Shown: positions 19,556 to 29,013 of the stretch, one piece after another
Numbering within the stretch: position 1 is the first letter of the stretch
Layout of the letters: each line of letters begins with the position of its first letter
Assembly: GCA_944326945.1 (NCBI GenBank)
Contig: CALVFY010000023.1
Coordinates: 1 to 39,965, forward strand
DNA: 39,965 nucleotides
Direction of reading: 5' to 3'
Source of the DNA: an uncultured Rikenellaceae bacterium
GTDB lineage: Bacteria > Bacteroidota > Bacteroidia > Bacteroidales > Rikenellaceae
Notes under the pieces: model-generated
Seen by the model: only the letters and a program-made list of their open reading frames with translations
What the model was told of the DNA's origin: nothing
Databases searched by the model: none
Made by a program: the position numbers and the translations under genes

Positions 19556-21673
19556 ATGGCAACGAGAGATCTGAAATATACGCGGAATATCGGTATCATG
19601 GCACACATCGATGCCGGAAAGACCACTACTTCCGAGCGTATTTTGTTTTACACTGGTAAGACTCACAAAATCGGTGAGGTGCACGAGGGCGCTGCAACCA
19701 TGGACTGGATGGTTCAGGAGCAGGAGCGTGGTATCACGATTACCTCGGCTGCAACGACCGCTTTCTGGCAATACAAAGACCATACTTACCAGATCAACCT
19801 GATCGATACCCCGGGACACGTGGACTTCACTGTTGAGGTGGAGCGTGCATTGCGTGTACTGGACGGTGCAATCGCTACTTTCTGCGCTGTGGGCGGTGTC
19901 GAGCCTCAGTCGGAAACGGTATGGCGTCAGGCTGATAAATATAAAGTGCCTCGTATCGGTTATGTGAACAAGATGGACCGTACGGGTGCCGATTTTCTGG
20001 GTGTCTGTGCACAGATTAAAGAGCGCCTCGGTGCTACGGCTGTTCCAGTGGTGCTGCCGATCGGTGCAGAGGACAAGTTCGTGGGACTGGTAGACCTTAT
20101 ATATAATAGGGCAATTATCTATTTCGATGATAAAACGGTTCGCGATAACTATACCTACGAGGAGATTCCTGCCGAGATGAAGGCCGAGGCTGCTGAATGG
20201 CGTGCCAAGTTGATCGAAGAGGTCGCTACGGTGGATGAAGCTCTGATGGAGAAATTCTTCGAAGATCCCGATTCGATCACTCCCGACGAGTTGATCGCCG
20301 CTATCCGTAAGGCAACTTGCCAAATGGCTATTGTGCCTATGTTGTGCGGTTCTTCGTTCAAGAATAAGGGTGTGCAGATTCTGCTTGACTATGTGATGGC
20401 ATTCCTCCCTTCCCCTCTGGATGTGGAGGCTATCGTGGGAGTTAATCCCGAAACAGGCGAAGAGACCAAACGTCATCTGTCGGAAAACGATCCTTTCTGC
20501 GGACTCGCTTTCAAGATCGCAACCGATCCCTTCGTGGGACGTCTGGCATTCGTCCGTGTTTATTCGGGTAAGCTTGATGCCGGTTCGTATGTGCACAACA
20601 GCCGTTCCGGAAAGAAAGAGCGTATCAGCCGTCTGTATCAGATGCACGCAAACAAACAGAATCCGATGGAGACTGTCAGTGCCGGAGATATCTGTGCTGC
20701 CGTAGGTTTCAAGGAGATCCGCACGGGAGATACATTGTGTGACGAAAAAGCTCCTATCGCTCTCGAGTCGATGACTTTCCCCGAACCGGTGATCGGTCTG
20801 GCTGTAGAGCCTAAGACTCAGAAAGATCTGGATAAACTGGGTATTGCGCTGGGTAAGCTGGCCGAGGAAGACCCCACCTTTACGGTGAAAACCGATGAAG
20901 ATAGCGGACAGACCGTTATTAGCGGTATGGGTGAGCTCCACCTGGAGATTATCGTAGACCGTCTGAAACGTGAGTTTGGCGTGGAGATCAATCAGGGTGC
21001 TCCTCAGGTGAATTACAAAGAGGCTTTGACCGCTACGGTACAACACCGCGAAGTATTTAAGAAACAGACCGGTGGTCGTGGTAAGTTCGCCGACATTATT
21101 TTCGAAATCGGTCCTGCCGATGAGGGCAAAGTCGGTCTCGAATTTATTGACAGCGTCAAGGGTGGTAATATTCCTAAAGAGTATATTCCTTCCGTTCAGA
21201 AAGGTTTCGAGGCCGCTATGGCCAACGGTGCTTTGGCCGGATTCTCGATCGACAGCATGAAGGTGAATCTGCTCGACGGTTCGTTCCACCCTGTGGACTC
21301 CGACTCCTTGTCGTTCGAAATCTGTGCACGTAACGGTTTCCGTGCCGCTGCTCAGAAGGCTCGGCCTGTGATCAAGGAGCCTATCATGTCCGTAGAGGTG
21401 GTTACCCCCGAGGAGAATATGGGTGATATTATCGGTGACCTGAACAAGCGTCGCGGACAAATCGCCGGTATGGAGTCCAAAGGAACGGCCCGCGTGGTGA
21501 AAGCCAAAGTGCCCCTGTCGGAGATGTTCGGATATGTAACCGTGCTGCGTACGATTTCTTCGGGTCGCGCTACTTCGTCGATGGAGTTCTCTCACTTCGA
21601 GGAGGTTCCCGCTAACCTGGCTAAGGAGATTATCGAAAAGAGCAGCGGTAAAAACAAAGGTGCAATAGAATAA
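19556..21673 (+). CDS. fusA: Translation elongation factor G
   Basis: Translocation GTPase of 705 residues. The G domain has AHIDAGKTT (16-24), the switch I region RGITITSAA (58-66), DTPGHVD (84-90) and NKMD (138-141). Domains II to V follow without interruption, including the domain IV stretch [17 protein letters not shown], and the C-terminus ends KNKGAIE. All GTPase motifs are canonical, which argues for the standard factor and not the hydrolysis-independent EF-G2 paralogue described in Bacteroides. It is 17 bases from rpsG and 8 bases from rpsJ, with no tuf gene between, which joins the str and S10 groups. It has an unusually good Shine-Dalgarno sequence. Confidence 0.98.
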   Translation: MATRDLKYTRNIGIMAHIDAGKTTTSERILFYTGKTHKIGEVHEGAATMDWMVQEQERGITITSAATTAFWQYKDHTYQINLIDTPGHVDFTVEVERALRVLDGAIATFCAVGGVEPQSETVWRQADKYKVPRIGYVNKMDRTGADFLGVCAQIKERLGATAVPVVLPIGAEDKFVGLVDLIYNRAIIYFDDKTVRDNYTYEEIPAEMKAEAAEWRAKLIEEVATVDEALMEKFFEDPDSITPDELIAAIRKATCQMAIVPMLCGSSFKNKGVQILLDYVMAFLPSPLDVEAIVGVNPETGEETKRHLSENDPFCGLAFKIATDPFVGRLAFVRVYSGKLDAGSYVHNSRSGKKERISRLYQMHANKQNPMETVSAGDICAAVGFKEIRTGDTLCDEKAPIALESMTFPEPVIGLAVEPKTQKDLDKLGIALGKLAEEDPTFTVKTDEDSGQTVISGMGELHLEIIVDRLKREFGVEINQGAPQVNYKEALTATVQHREVFKKQTGGRGKFADIIFEIGPADEGKVGLEFIDSVKGGNIPKEYIPSVQKGFEAAMANGALAGFSIDSMKVNLLDGSFHPVDSDSLSFEICARNGFRAAAQKARPVIKEPIMSVEVVTPEENMGDIIGDLNKRRGQIAGMESKGTARVVKAKVPLSEMFGYVTVLRTISSGRATSSMEFSHFEEVPANLAKEIIEKSSGKNKGAIE

Positions 21674-21681
21674 AAATAGAT

Positions 21682-21987
21682 ATGAGCCAGAAAATAAGAA
21701 TCAAGCTTAAATCGTACGATCACAATCTGGTGGACAAATCCGCTGAGAAGATCGTAAAGACTGTGAAAACCACAGGCGCAGTGGTGAGCGGCCCGATTCC
21801 GCTGCCCACCCAGAAGAAAATCTTTACCGTAAACCGCTCGACGTTCGTTAATAAAAAGGCTCGTGAGCAGTTCCAGCTCTGCACGTTCAAGCGCATTCTG
21901 GACATTTACAGTTCGACGCCCAAAACGATCGACGCCTTGATGAAGCTCGAATTGCCCAGCGGTGTAGAGGTCGAGATCAAAGTCTGA
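21682..21987 (+). CDS. rpsJ: 30S ribosomal protein S10
   Basis: uS10 of 101 residues, a 30S head protein that also acts as NusE in antitermination complexes with NusB. The sequence begins [20 protein letters not shown] and carries the conserved [17 protein letters not shown] loop, typical of the family. It starts 8 bases after fusA. In many bacteria rpsJ heads its own operon, but here it continues the str transcript. It is followed by a 95-base spacer that can fold into two hairpins, one of the two longest breaks in the cluster. Confidence 0.99.
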   Translation: MSQKIRIKLKSYDHNLVDKSAEKIVKTVKTTGAVVSGPIPLPTQKKIFTVNRSTFVNKKAREQFQLCTFKRILDIYSSTPKTIDALMKLELPSGVEVEIKV

Positions 21988-21996
21988 GTTCCCTCC

Positions 21997-22030
21997 CCTT
22001 CCGAAAGGAAGGATCCGCAAGTGAGCGGAT
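21997..22030 (+). promoter_or_regulatory. Two adjacent hairpins between rpsJ and rplC
   Basis: Hairpin A is CCTTCC (21997-22002) paired with GGAAGG (22007-22012) around a GAAA tetraloop. Hairpin B is ATCCGC (22013-22018) paired with GCGGAT (22025-22030) around AAGTGA. The two stems abut and could stack. No U-run follows, so a terminator is unlikely, and no TAnnTTTG box is seen. A ribosomal-protein binding site or an RNA processing site are both possible. Confidence 0.4.
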
Positions 22031-22082
22031 TGTATGAAAGCAATAAACAGGATACACAATACATGTAATTTTTTAAGACAAA

Positions 22083-22700
22083 ATGTCAGGACTAATTGGA
22101 AAAAAAATCGGAATGACTTCCGTTTTCAGTGCCGAGGGTAAGAATATACCATGCACTGTTATCGAGGCTGGTCCCTGCGTAGTTACGCAAATCAAAACCG
22201 TGGAAAAAGATGGTTATGCTGCGGTTCAGATTGCCTATGACGAAAAAAAGGAAAAGCATACCAGCAGTAGCTTGTTGGGCCATTTCAAAAAGGCCGGCAC
22301 TACCCCCATGCGCAAACTGGTTGAAATCAAGAGTTTCGACAAGGAATTCAACCTGGGCGACGTGATTACCCTGGACATCTTCGAAGACGACGACTGGGTC
22401 GACGTAACGGGGATTTCGAAAGGTAAAGGATTTCAGGGCGTTGTGAAACGTCACGGCTTCGGCGGTGTCGGTGGCCAGACTCACGGTCAGCACAACCGTC
22501 AGCGCAAACCCGGTTCGCTGGGTGCATCGTCCTACCCTTCGCGCGTGTTCAAGGGAAAGAGACTTCCCGGACAGGCAGGAGGTGAGCAGGTTAAGGTGCT
22601 CAATCTGCGGATTCTGAAGAAGATTCCGGAAAATAACCTTCTTTTGGTGAAGGGATCCATTCCGGGAGCAAAAGGGTCGTACTTAATAATCGAAAACTAA
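22083..22700 (+). CDS. rplC: 50S ribosomal protein L3
   Basis: uL3 of 205 residues, one of the first proteins to bind 23S rRNA, reaching towards the peptidyl transferase centre through its long loop. Recognisable parts are [15 protein letters not shown] at the N-terminus and the loop [20 protein letters not shown] followed by [12 protein letters not shown]. The loop reads SLGASSYPS where E. coli has the Gln that is methylated by PrmB, so that modification site appears to be absent. I believe this is common in Bacteroidota. It starts after the 95-base structured spacer and is followed after one base by rplD, so the two are probably translationally coupled. Confidence 0.99.
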   Translation: MSGLIGKKIGMTSVFSAEGKNIPCTVIEAGPCVVTQIKTVEKDGYAAVQIAYDEKKEKHTSSSLLGHFKKAGTTPMRKLVEIKSFDKEFNLGDVITLDIFEDDDWVDVTGISKGKGFQGVVKRHGFGGVGGQTHGQHNRQRKPGSLGASSYPSRVFKGKRLPGQAGGEQVKVLNLRILKKIPENNLLLVKGSIPGAKGSYLIIEN

Positions 22701-22701
22701 C

Positions 22702-23328
22702 ATGGAAGTAGCAATTTACAATATCTCGGGTCAGGAGACTGGTAAAAAGGCTCTCTTGAACGATGCGGTTTTTGGTATCGAGCCCAACGACCATGCGATC
22801 TATCTGGATGTGAAGCAATATTTGGCCAATCAACGTCAGGGTACACACAAGTCCAAACAACGGAATGAAGTAGCCGGATCGACCAAAAAGCTTAAAAAAC
22901 AAAAAGGTACCGGCGGAGCCCGTGCAGGTGCAATCAAATCGCCTCTGTTCCCCGGTGGCGGTCGCGTTTTCGGACCTGTGCCCCGTGATTACAGTTTCAA
23001 ACTCAACAAGAAGCTCAAACAATTGGCTCGTCGTAGCGCATTTTCTTATAAGGCCAGGAACGAAGGGATCAAAGTAGTCGAGAACTTCTCGATCGAAACC
23101 CCCAAGACCAAGACTTTCCTGGCAATCGCCAAGAGTCTGAATCTGGAAGGCAAGAAAATGTTGCTCGTGTTGCCCGAGTCTGATCACAATGTGATTCTCT
23201 CGACTCGCAACCTGCAAAACGTGAAAGTGGTAGTCGCTCAGAACGTGAATACTTACGACGTGATGAATGCAGGAACGGTGCTGATGGCCGAAGGTTCGGT
23301 GAATGTTATTAACGAAATGCTAGCGTAA
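22702..23328 (+). CDS. rplD: 50S ribosomal protein L4
   Basis: uL4 of 208 residues, whose long loop lines the peptide exit tunnel. The loop region [22 protein letters not shown] is intact and has the basic character expected. Changes in this loop cause macrolide resistance elsewhere, but none can be called here without a reference. In E. coli L4 represses the S10 operon by acting on the rpsJ leader. Here rpsJ is inside the transcript and the only structured spacer nearby lies just before rplC. The gene begins one base after rplC and ends 11 bases before rplW. Confidence 0.98.
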   Translation: MEVAIYNISGQETGKKALLNDAVFGIEPNDHAIYLDVKQYLANQRQGTHKSKQRNEVAGSTKKLKKQKGTGGARAGAIKSPLFPGGGRVFGPVPRDYSFKLNKKLKQLARRSAFSYKARNEGIKVVENFSIETPKTKTFLAIAKSLNLEGKKMLLVLPESDHNVILSTRNLQNVKVVVAQNVNTYDVMNAGTVLMAEGSVNVINEMLA

Positions 23329-23339
23329 ACACTGCAAAA

Positions 23340-23630
23340 ATGGAAATATTAATTAAGCCAATATTGACCGAGAAAATGACGATTCAGGGCGATAAGCTGA
23401 ATCGTTACGGTTTTATCGTTGATCCCAGAGCGAACAAATTGCAGGTCAAGACTGCCGTTGAGCAGATGTACAATGTGGTTGTTATCGACGTCAATACCAT
23501 CAACTATATGGGTAAGGTGAAGAGCCGTTACACCAAGGCTGGTATGCTGGTAGGACGTACGAACAACTTCAAAAAGGCGATTGTTACGCTGAAGAATGGA
23601 GATAAGATAGATTTTTACAGTAATATCTAG
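23340..23630 (+). CDS. rplW: 50S ribosomal protein L23
   Basis: uL23 of 96 residues, located at the tunnel exit where trigger factor and SRP dock. The start [13 protein letters not shown] and the central [21 protein letters not shown] are typical of the family. The loop of the E. coli protein that reaches into the tunnel is replaced by the sequence around [20 protein letters not shown]. It lies between rplD and rplB in the standard S10 order, with 11- and 5-base gaps and no internal signals. Confidence 0.98.
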   Translation: MEILIKPILTEKMTIQGDKLNRYGFIVDPRANKLQVKTAVEQMYNVVVIDVNTINYMGKVKSRYTKAGMLVGRTNNFKKAIVTLKNGDKIDFYSNI

Positions 23631-23635
23631 AAGAG

Positions 23636-24457
23636 ATGGCAGTAAGAAAGTTTAAACCCATTACACCGGGTACAAGACATAAGATTGTAGGCACGTTCGA
23701 CGACATCACGTCGAGCAAGCCCGAAAAGTCGTTGCTGAGCCCCAAGAAGAGCACGGGCGGCCGCAACAACTCCGGTAAGATGACCATGCGCTACATCGGT
23801 GGCGGTCACAAACAGATGTACCGTGAAGTTGACTTCAAGCGGAGCAAGGACATGCCTGCCGTGGTAAAGACTATCGAGTACGACCCGAATCGTTCGGCAC
23901 GTATCGCGCTGATCGTATATGCAGACGGACAGAAGAGCTATATTTTGGCTCCCAACGGGCTTCAAGTAGGTCAGACCGTCCGTAGCGGAGAAGGCGTCGC
24001 TCCCGAAGTTGGAAATACCCTCTTCCTGGCCGATATTCCTCTGGGAACCATCGTGCATAACATTGAACTCTACCCCGGTCAGGGAGCCGTGATGGCTCGT
24101 AGTGCCGGTACCTACGCACAGTTGCTTGCGCGTGAAGGTAAATACGCTATTATCAAACTTCCTTCGGGAGAAACCCGTATGGTGCTGGTAACTTGCCGTG
24201 CTACCGTGGGCGCCGTCTCCAATCCGGACCACAGCCTCGAACAACATGGTAAGGCCGGTAAGAATCGCTGGTTGGGCCGTCGTCCTCGCAACCGTGGTGT
24301 TACGATGAACCCTGTCGATCACCCGATGGGTGGTGGTGAAGGACGTTCGTCGGGAGGACATCCCCGTTCGCGCAAAGGTCTTCTGGCCAAGGGTTACAAG
24401 ACTCGTACTCCGCAGAAGGCTTCCTCCAAGTTCATTATTTCAAGAAGGAAAAAATAA
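23636..24457 (+). CDS. rplB: 50S ribosomal protein L2
   Basis: uL2 of 273 residues, needed for subunit association and peptidyl transfer. The OB-fold and SH3-like parts are present, and the C-terminal loop has the invariant [21 protein letters not shown] with His229, the residue at the same position as in E. coli. It begins five bases after rplW with only an A/G-rich stretch before the ATG. Next is rpsS after 18 bases. Confidence 0.99.
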   Translation: MAVRKFKPITPGTRHKIVGTFDDITSSKPEKSLLSPKKSTGGRNNSGKMTMRYIGGGHKQMYREVDFKRSKDMPAVVKTIEYDPNRSARIALIVYADGQKSYILAPNGLQVGQTVRSGEGVAPEVGNTLFLADIPLGTIVHNIELYPGQGAVMARSAGTYAQLLAREGKYAIIKLPSGETRMVLVTCRATVGAVSNPDHSLEQHGKAGKNRWLGRRPRNRGVTMNPVDHPMGGGEGRSSGGHPRSRKGLLAKGYKTRTPQKASSKFIISRRKK

Positions 24458-24475
24458 ATTTAAAATAGTAGCGTA

Positions 24476-24745
24476 ATGAGCCGTTCATTAAAAAAAGGAC
24501 CATTTATTGAGCCGAAACTCGAAGCAAGAGTGATCGCCCAGAATGAGAGCGGGAAAAAGGCTGTCATCAAGACCTGGTCGCGTGCGAGTATGATTTCGCC
24601 CGACTTTGTGGGACAGACTATCGCCGTCCACAACGGGAACAAGTTCATCCCGGTATATATCACAGAGAACATGGTTGGTCACAAACTCGGAGAGTTCTCT
24701 CCGACGCGTAACTTCCGTGGTCACGCAGGTAACAAGAAAAAATAG
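24476..24745 (+). CDS. rpsS: 30S ribosomal protein S19
   Basis: uS19 of 89 residues, a head protein that forms intersubunit bridge B1 with L5 and pairs with S13. It starts [15 protein letters not shown], and the conserved centre [22 protein letters not shown] and the C-terminal [12 protein letters not shown] are all present. Order rplB-rpsS-rplV is standard, with gaps of 18 and 6 bases. Confidence 0.99.
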   Translation: MSRSLKKGPFIEPKLEARVIAQNESGKKAVIKTWSRASMISPDFVGQTIAVHNGNKFIPVYITENMVGHKLGEFSPTRNFRGHAGNKKK

Positions 24746-24751
24746 TAGGAA

Positions 24752-25162
24752 ATGGGTGCAAGAAAAAGCATAATGGCCGAAAAACTCAAGGCCGAAAAGA
24801 AGCAGAAAGCTATCGCTGTTCTGCGTGATTGCCCGACCTCTCCCCGGAAAATGCGACTGGTGGCCGACATCATTCGCGGGGTGGAGATCAACCGGGCGCT
24901 GGGTATCCTCCGCTACTCGAAAAAGGAGGCTTCTATCCGGATGGAGAAACTGTTGCGTTCCGCCATTGCCAATTGGGAGGCTAAGAACGAAGGTCAACGC
25001 CTGGAGGACACTCCGTTGTGCGTGAAAGAGGTCTTCGTGGATGGCGGTCGGATGCTCAAACGGGTTCAGCCCGCTCCGCAAGGACGTGCTCACCGGATCC
25101 GTAAACGTTCGAACCACGTGACGGTAGTTGTTGACAAAATGGTAATCGAAGAAAAAAAGTAA
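24752..25162 (+). CDS. rplV: 50S ribosomal protein L22
   Basis: uL22 of 136 residues, whose hairpin reaches the exit tunnel constriction. The protein has an N-terminal extension of about 25 residues compared with E. coli ([18 protein letters not shown]), then the family core starting at [17 protein letters not shown] second ATG occurs at codon 8, but the first, six bases after rpsS, fits the MGARK start I know from Bacteroidales. The hairpin tip region contains [19 protein letters not shown]. The stop is four bases before rpsC. Confidence 0.97.
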   Translation: MGARKSIMAEKLKAEKKQKAIAVLRDCPTSPRKMRLVADIIRGVEINRALGILRYSKKEASIRMEKLLRSAIANWEAKNEGQRLEDTPLCVKEVFVDGGRMLKRVQPAPQGRAHRIRKRSNHVTVVVDKMVIEEKK

Positions 25163-25166
25163 GCAG

Positions 25167-25925
25167 ATGGGACAGAAAGTTAATCCAATAGCAAACCGTC
25201 TTGGTATTATCCGGGGATGGGATTCGAACTGGTATGGCGGTAAGGATTTTTCCGCTAAACTGGTCGAGGACTCCAAGATCCGTAAGTATCTGAACGCCCG
25301 TCTGGCTAAAGCGAGCATCTCTAAAATCATTATTGAGCGTACGCTGAAGCTGGTTACCGTGACCATCTCTACCGCCCGTCCGGGGATCATTATCGGTAAA
25401 GGTGGCCAGGAGGTCGACAAACTGAAAGAAGAGTTGAAGAAACTCACCGGTAAGGAGGTTCAGATCAATATTTTCGAAGTAAAACGTCCTGAGATCGACG
25501 CCGTGATTGTGGGTAACAACATCGCCCGTCAGCTCGAAGGTCGTATCTCTTACCGCCGTGCTCTGAAAACCGCTATCGCTTCGACGATGCGTATGGGCGC
25601 CGAGGGTATCAAGATCCAGATTTCGGGTCGTGTTGGTGGTGCCGAAATGGCCCGCAGCGAGACCTATAAAGAGGGTCGTATTCCGTTGCATACTTTCCGT
25701 GCCGACGTAGATTACAGTCTTTCGGAAGCTCTGACCAAAGTAGGTATTCTGGGCGTGAAGGTGTGGATCTGCACCGGAGAGGTGTACAGCAAACGCGATC
25801 TGTTCGAAATGCCGACAGCCAATACCGCTGCTCAGAGTGGAGCATCTCGCGGAGAACGTTCCGATCGTGGCGATCGTGACCGTCGCGGCGGAGGCAGAAA
25901 GAGAAGAAACAATAACAACAAGTAG
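25167..25925 (+). CDS. rpsC: 30S ribosomal protein S3 with basic/acidic C-terminal tail
   Basis: uS3 of 252 residues at the mRNA entry tunnel. The KH domain shows the GKGG loop (residues 78-81) in [13 protein letters not shown], and the C-terminal domain contains [12 protein letters not shown] and [13 protein letters not shown]. After about residue 222 comes a low-complexity tail of some 30 residues made of Arg, Gly, Asp and Asn and ending in a run of Asn. The E. coli protein is 233 residues. Such tails vary greatly between Bacteroidota. It lies four bases after rplV and 29 before rplP. Confidence 0.98.
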   Translation: MGQKVNPIANRLGIIRGWDSNWYGGKDFSAKLVEDSKIRKYLNARLAKASISKIIIERTLKLVTVTISTARPGIIIGKGGQEVDKLKEELKKLTGKEVQINIFEVKRPEIDAVIVGNNIARQLEGRISYRRALKTAIASTMRMGAEGIKIQISGRVGGAEMARSETYKEGRIPLHTFRADVDYSLSEALTKVGILGVKVWICTGEVYSKRDLFEMPTANTAAQSGASRGERSDRGDRDRRGGGRKRRNNNNK

Positions 25926-25954
25926 TGTAGGACCTTTTAAAGCGACAATATAAA

Positions 25955-26383
25955 ATGTTACAGCCAAAAAAGACCAAATTTAGAAGAATGCAGAAAGGCC
26001 GCATGAAAGGTCTCGCACAACGCGGGAACCAGCTTGCGTTCGGCTCTTTCGGCATCAAGGCTCTGGATTCGACCTGGATCACCGGCCGCCAGATAGAAGC
26101 TGCACGTCAGGCTATCGTGCGTCATATGAAACGTGAAGGTCAGATCTGGATCCGTATCTTCCCGGACAAACCGATTACCAAGAAACCCGCCGAAGTACGT
26201 ATGGGTAAAGGTAAAGGTTCGCCCGAAGGGTTCGTGGCTCCCGTAACTCCCGGCCGTATCCTGATTGAAGCCGAGGGAGTGCCCTTGGCAGTGGCTCAGG
26301 AGGCCTTGAGATTGGGTGCCCAGAAACTCCCGATTCCCACCAAGTTCATTGTAAGAAGAGATTATACCGAAAACTCAATCTAA
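25955..26383 (+). CDS. rplP: 50S ribosomal protein L16
   Basis: uL16 of 142 residues, which binds near the A-site finger and helps position the tRNA elbow. The start [19 protein letters not shown] and the later [19 protein letters not shown] are characteristic, the latter containing the conserved Arg that is hydroxylated in some bacteria. The length is slightly above the 136 of E. coli. It follows rpsC after 29 bases and precedes rpmC by six. Confidence 0.99.
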   Translation: MLQPKKTKFRRMQKGRMKGLAQRGNQLAFGSFGIKALDSTWITGRQIEAARQAIVRHMKREGQIWIRIFPDKPITKKPAEVRMGKGKGSPEGFVAPVTPGRILIEAEGVPLAVAQEALRLGAQKLPIPTKFIVRRDYTENSI

Positions 26384-26389
26384 GTCGAC

Positions 26390-26587
26390 ATGAAAACAGC
26401 TGAAATTAAAGAACTCTCAGTAGCCGATCTGGTTGAGCGTATCGAGACCCAGAAGGCTGATCTGGTACGCGTGAAGGTGAATCACGCCATCTCGCCGGTA
26501 GAAAATTCCAGTAGCATTAAAAAAGCCCGCAGAGATATTGCACGTATGCTGACCATCCTGCGTCAAAAGCAAACCGTTAACAGTTAA
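26390..26587 (+). CDS. rpmC: 50S ribosomal protein L29
   Basis: uL29 of 65 residues, a two-helix protein at the tunnel exit next to L23. Sequence features are the N-terminal [18 protein letters not shown] and the second helix with [19 protein letters not shown]. It is placed between rplP and rpsQ with gaps of 6 and 8 bases, the standard order. Confidence 0.97.
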   Translation: MKTAEIKELSVADLVERIETQKADLVRVKVNHAISPVENSSSIKKARRDIARMLTILRQKQTVNS

Positions 26588-26595
26588 TTACCACT

Positions 26596-26850
26596 ATGGA
26601 AAGAAATCTTAGAAAAGAGAGAATCGGGGTGGTTGTCAGCAACAAGATGGAGAAATCTATCGTGGTTGCCGTTAAGAGGAAGGTAAAGCATCCGATATAC
26701 GGTAAATTCGTGAACAAAACCACGAAATTCGTGGCCGAGGACGCCGAAAATACCTGCAATCCGGGCGATACCGTCAAACTCATGGAGACACGTCCCCTCA
26801 GCAAGACCAAGCGTTGGAGATTAGTAGAAATCATTGAAAGAGCTAAATAG
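26596..26850 (+). CDS. rpsQ: 30S ribosomal protein S17
   Basis: uS17 of 84 residues, an OB-fold primary 16S-binding protein. It starts [20 protein letters not shown] and contains the conserved [14 protein letters not shown] and [16 protein letters not shown]. The following gene begins two bases after its stop codon, which suggests translational coupling with rplN. Confidence 0.98.
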   Translation: MERNLRKERIGVVVSNKMEKSIVVAVKRKVKHPIYGKFVNKTTKFVAEDAENTCNPGDTVKLMETRPLSKTKRWRLVEIIERAK

Positions 26851-26852
26851 TC

Positions 26853-27218
26853 ATGATACAGCAAGAAAGTAGAATGGTTGTGGCTGACAACAGCGGTGCC
26901 AAGGAGGTTCTCTGCATCCGCGTGTTGGGCGGCACGGGCAAGCGCTACGCGACCATCGGCGATAAAATAGTAGTCTCTGTCAAGAGCGCCTCTCCTTCCG
27001 GCGATATGAAGAAGGGAGCCGTTTCGAAGGCAGTGGTGGTAAGAACCAAAAAGGAGATCAGACGTACGAACGGAAGTTACATCCGCTTCGATGACAATGC
27101 CGTCGTGCTGCTGAACAACCAGGGTGAAATGAGAGGTACGCGTATTTTCGGTCCTGTAGCCCGTGAATTGCGCGACTCTTACATGAAAATCATTTCACTT
27201 GCTCCCGAAGTATTGTAA
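26853..27218 (+). CDS. rplN: 50S ribosomal protein L14
   Basis: uL14 of 121 residues, at the intersubunit face and also the docking site of the silencing factor RsfS. The start [19 protein letters not shown] and the end [16 protein letters not shown] motif (here [12 protein letters not shown]) are near-universal for the family. It is two bases after rpsQ and 20 before rplX. Confidence 0.99.
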   Translation: MIQQESRMVVADNSGAKEVLCIRVLGGTGKRYATIGDKIVVSVKSASPSGDMKKGAVSKAVVVRTKKEIRRTNGSYIRFDDNAVVLLNNQGEMRGTRIFGPVARELRDSYMKIISLAPEVL

Positions 27219-27238
27219 TTTGAAAAAAGAGTAAAACA

Positions 27239-27562
27239 ATGTCAGTGAAATTACATATCAAGAAAGGGGACATCGTTTACGTGAATGCCGGCGACAATAA
27301 AGGCCAGCAGGGTAAGGTGCTCTCGATCGATGTGGAGAATCAACGCGCGATCGTAGAGGGAGTGAACATGGTTTCAAAGCACACCAAACCCAATTCGAAG
27401 AGTCCTCAGGGAGGTATCGTGAAGCAAGAGGCTCCGATACACATCTCGAATCTGCAGCCGCTGGATCCCAAAACGGGTAAACCGACTCGCGTGGGACGTA
27501 AGGTGAATGATAAAGGTAAATTAGTTCGTTACGCTAAAAAGTCAGGGGAGGAGATCAAATAA
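27239..27562 (+). CDS. rplX: 50S ribosomal protein L24
   Basis: uL24 of 107 residues, an early assembly protein with a KOW domain: [23 protein letters not shown] is the KOW motif, followed by [13 protein letters not shown]. The stop codon TAA overlaps the first base of the rplE start (TAATG), so the two are very likely translationally coupled. Confidence 0.98.
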   Translation: MSVKLHIKKGDIVYVNAGDNKGQQGKVLSIDVENQRAIVEGVNMVSKHTKPNSKSPQGGIVKQEAPIHISNLQPLDPKTGKPTRVGRKVNDKGKLVRYAKKSGEEIK

Positions 27563-28125
27563 TGGCAGCTTATCAACCGACACTCAAAACCATGTATAAA
27601 GAGCAGATCAAGGCTGCTCTGATGAAACAGTTCGGCTATACGAGCGTGATGCAATGCCCCAAACTGGAAAAGATCGTCATCAATCAGGGTATGGGTCAGG
27701 CAGTTGCCGACAAGAAACTGATTGAAGTGGCTCAACAGGAGTTGACGACTATCACCGGTCAGAAAGCCGTGCAGACCAAATCGAAGAAGGATATCTCCAA
27801 CTTCAAACTGCGTAAAGGTATGCCGATCGGTGTGCGTGTAACCCTGCGTTCGGACAAGATGTACGAATTCCTCGAAAGATTGATCGCCGTGGCTCTGCCT
27901 CGTATCCGCGATTTCAAGGGTATCAATGAGAAATTCGACGGCCGTGGCAACTATACGCTGGGTATTGCCGAACAGATTATCTTCCCGGAGATCGACATCG
28001 ACAAGATTACCAAAATCTTCGGTATGGAGATTACTTTCGTGACCTCCGCTAAGACCGATGAAGAGGCTTATGCTCTGCTTAAGGAGTTCGGTCTCCCTTT
28101 CAAAAACGTTAAAAAGAACAATTAG
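27562..28125 (+). CDS. rplE: 50S ribosomal protein L5
   Basis: uL5 of 187 residues, a 5S rRNA binding protein and partner in intersubunit bridge B1. Conserved segments include [45 protein letters not shown] and the C-terminal [21 protein letters not shown]. It overlaps rplX by one base and is three bases before rpsN. In E. coli the rplE start region is the S8 repressor site. Here the structured region is further on, in the rpsN-rpsH spacer. Confidence 0.99.
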   Translation: MAAYQPTLKTMYKEQIKAALMKQFGYTSVMQCPKLEKIVINQGMGQAVADKKLIEVAQQELTTITGQKAVQTKSKKDISNFKLRKGMPIGVRVTLRSDKMYEFLERLIAVALPRIRDFKGINEKFDGRGNYTLGIAEQIIFPEIDIDKITKIFGMEITFVTSAKTDEEAYALLKEFGLPFKNVKKNN

Positions 28126-28128
28126 GAT

Positions 28129-28398
28129 ATGGCAAAGGAATCGATGAAGGCACGTGAGGTGAAACGCCTCAAACTGGTGGAGCGTTATGCCGCCAAACGT
28201 GCAGCACTGAAAGAAGCCGGCGATCAGGTGGGGCTCAGCAAGTTGCCCCGTAACTCGAATCCGATCCGTCTGCACAATCGTTGCAAACTGACCGGTCGTC
28301 CGAAAGGGTATATGAGACTGTTCGGGATCAGCCGTATTCAGTTCCGCGAAATGGCTTCCAAGGGTTTGATCCCTGGTGTGAAGAAAGCTTCGTGGTAG
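28129..28398 (+). CDS. rpsN: 30S ribosomal protein S14 (zinc-free long form)
   Basis: uS14 of 89 residues. It is the long form without the CxxC zinc ribbon: only one cysteine (Cys52, in [15 protein letters not shown]) remains of the usual four, so it should not need zinc. The N-terminal half [24 protein letters not shown] is helical and basic. It is three bases after rplE and followed by the unusual 198-base spacer before rpsH. Confidence 0.98.
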   Translation: MAKESMKAREVKRLKLVERYAAKRAALKEAGDQVGLSKLPRNSNPIRLHNRCKLTGRPKGYMRLFGISRIQFREMASKGLIPGVKKASW

Positions 28399-28440
28399 TT
28401 TTTCCGCCTACGGGGAAAGTCCATATTTCCGGTCCTTTAT

Positions 28441-28503
28441 CCGAGTCCTGAGAGACGGTTTACAATGCTAAACCGCCCTTCAGGATTCGGCATTATGCCG
28501 AAT
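28441..28503 (+). promoter_or_regulatory. Two mutually exclusive hairpins in the rpsN-rpsH spacer (possible attenuator or r-protein site)
   Basis: Hairpin 1 has an outer stem of 11 pairs, CCGAGTCCTGA (28441-28451) with TCAGGATTCGG (28480-28490), containing one G-U. Its inner stem has 7 pairs, CGGTTTA (28456-28462) with TAAACCG (28469-28475). Hairpin 2 pairs ATTCGGC (28485-28491) with GCCGAAT (28497-28503) and reuses bases 28485-28490 of hairpin 1, so only one can form. Hairpin 2 is followed by a U-rich stretch (28503-28514). That is the geometry of an antiterminator/terminator pair, though the U-run is imperfect. A smaller stem, TTTCC with GGAAA (28401-28418), precedes them. Confidence 0.5.
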
Positions 28504-28526
28504 TTGAACTTTTTACGGGAAAAATG

Positions 28527-28557
28527 TGTGGAAAACAGGAGAAAAAGATTAAATTTG
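28527..28557 (+). promoter_or_regulatory. Internal promoter upstream of rpsH
   Basis: TGTG (28527-28530), a 19-base spacer and TAAATTTG (28550-28557) fit the Bacteroidota promoter pattern. The -7 box is a full match and the -33 box has one deviation. It lies just after the alternative hairpins and 39 bases before the rpsH start, so rpsH and the downstream genes could be transcribed independently of the upstream attenuator-like element. Confidence 0.55.
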
Positions 28558-28596
28558 CACGTTTTTAACTTTTTTAACCAAAATATTATTAGTAAA

Positions 28597-28995
28597 ATGA
28601 CTGATCCGATAGCAGATTTTCTAACAAGGATTAGAAATGCGGTGAAAGCCAACCACAAAGTGGTTGAAGCTCCCGCTTCGAAGATCAAGCAGGAGATCAC
28701 GAAGATCCTGTATGATCAGGGCTACATTTTGGCCTACAAATTTGAAAATGATGCCAAGGGCCATCCCTACATTAAGATTGCCCTGAAGTATCATCCCGAA
28801 ACCAAGACCAACGCCATCAAGGATCTGCGGCGTGTGAGCCGTCCTGGTTTGCGCCATTACGTGAGCGTAGACCAGATGCCTAAGGTGCTTAACGGTCTGG
28901 GTATCGCCATTCTCTCGACTTCCAAAGGAGTGATGACCGACAAGAAAGCCCGTGTGGAGAATGTCGGAGGTGAGGTATTGTGCTATGTTTATTAA
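28597..28995 (+). CDS. rpsH: 30S ribosomal protein S8
   Basis: uS8 of 132 residues, a primary 16S-binding protein of the platform that is the translational repressor of the spc operon in E. coli. It starts [15 protein letters not shown] and ends in [10 protein letters not shown], with [12 protein letters not shown] before it, all typical. The frame is open for 44 codons upstream, but that stretch is the hairpin spacer and MTDPIADF is the near-invariant N-terminus, so 28597 is the start. It is the first gene behind the internal promoter at 28527-28557. Confidence 0.98.
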   Translation: MTDPIADFLTRIRNAVKANHKVVEAPASKIKQEITKILYDQGYILAYKFENDAKGHPYIKIALKYHPETKTNAIKDLRRVSRPGLRHYVSVDQMPKVLNGLGIAILSTSKGVMTDKKARVENVGGEVLCYVY

Positions 28996-29013
28996 TGCTT
29001 AAAAATATCAATA

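Noticed and set aside
19535..21595. 686-codon open frame on the minus strand across fusA
   Set aside because: It is the mirror of fusA codon bias. Its protein is Arg/His/Thr/Ser-rich without any family motif, and the plus-strand gene is certain.
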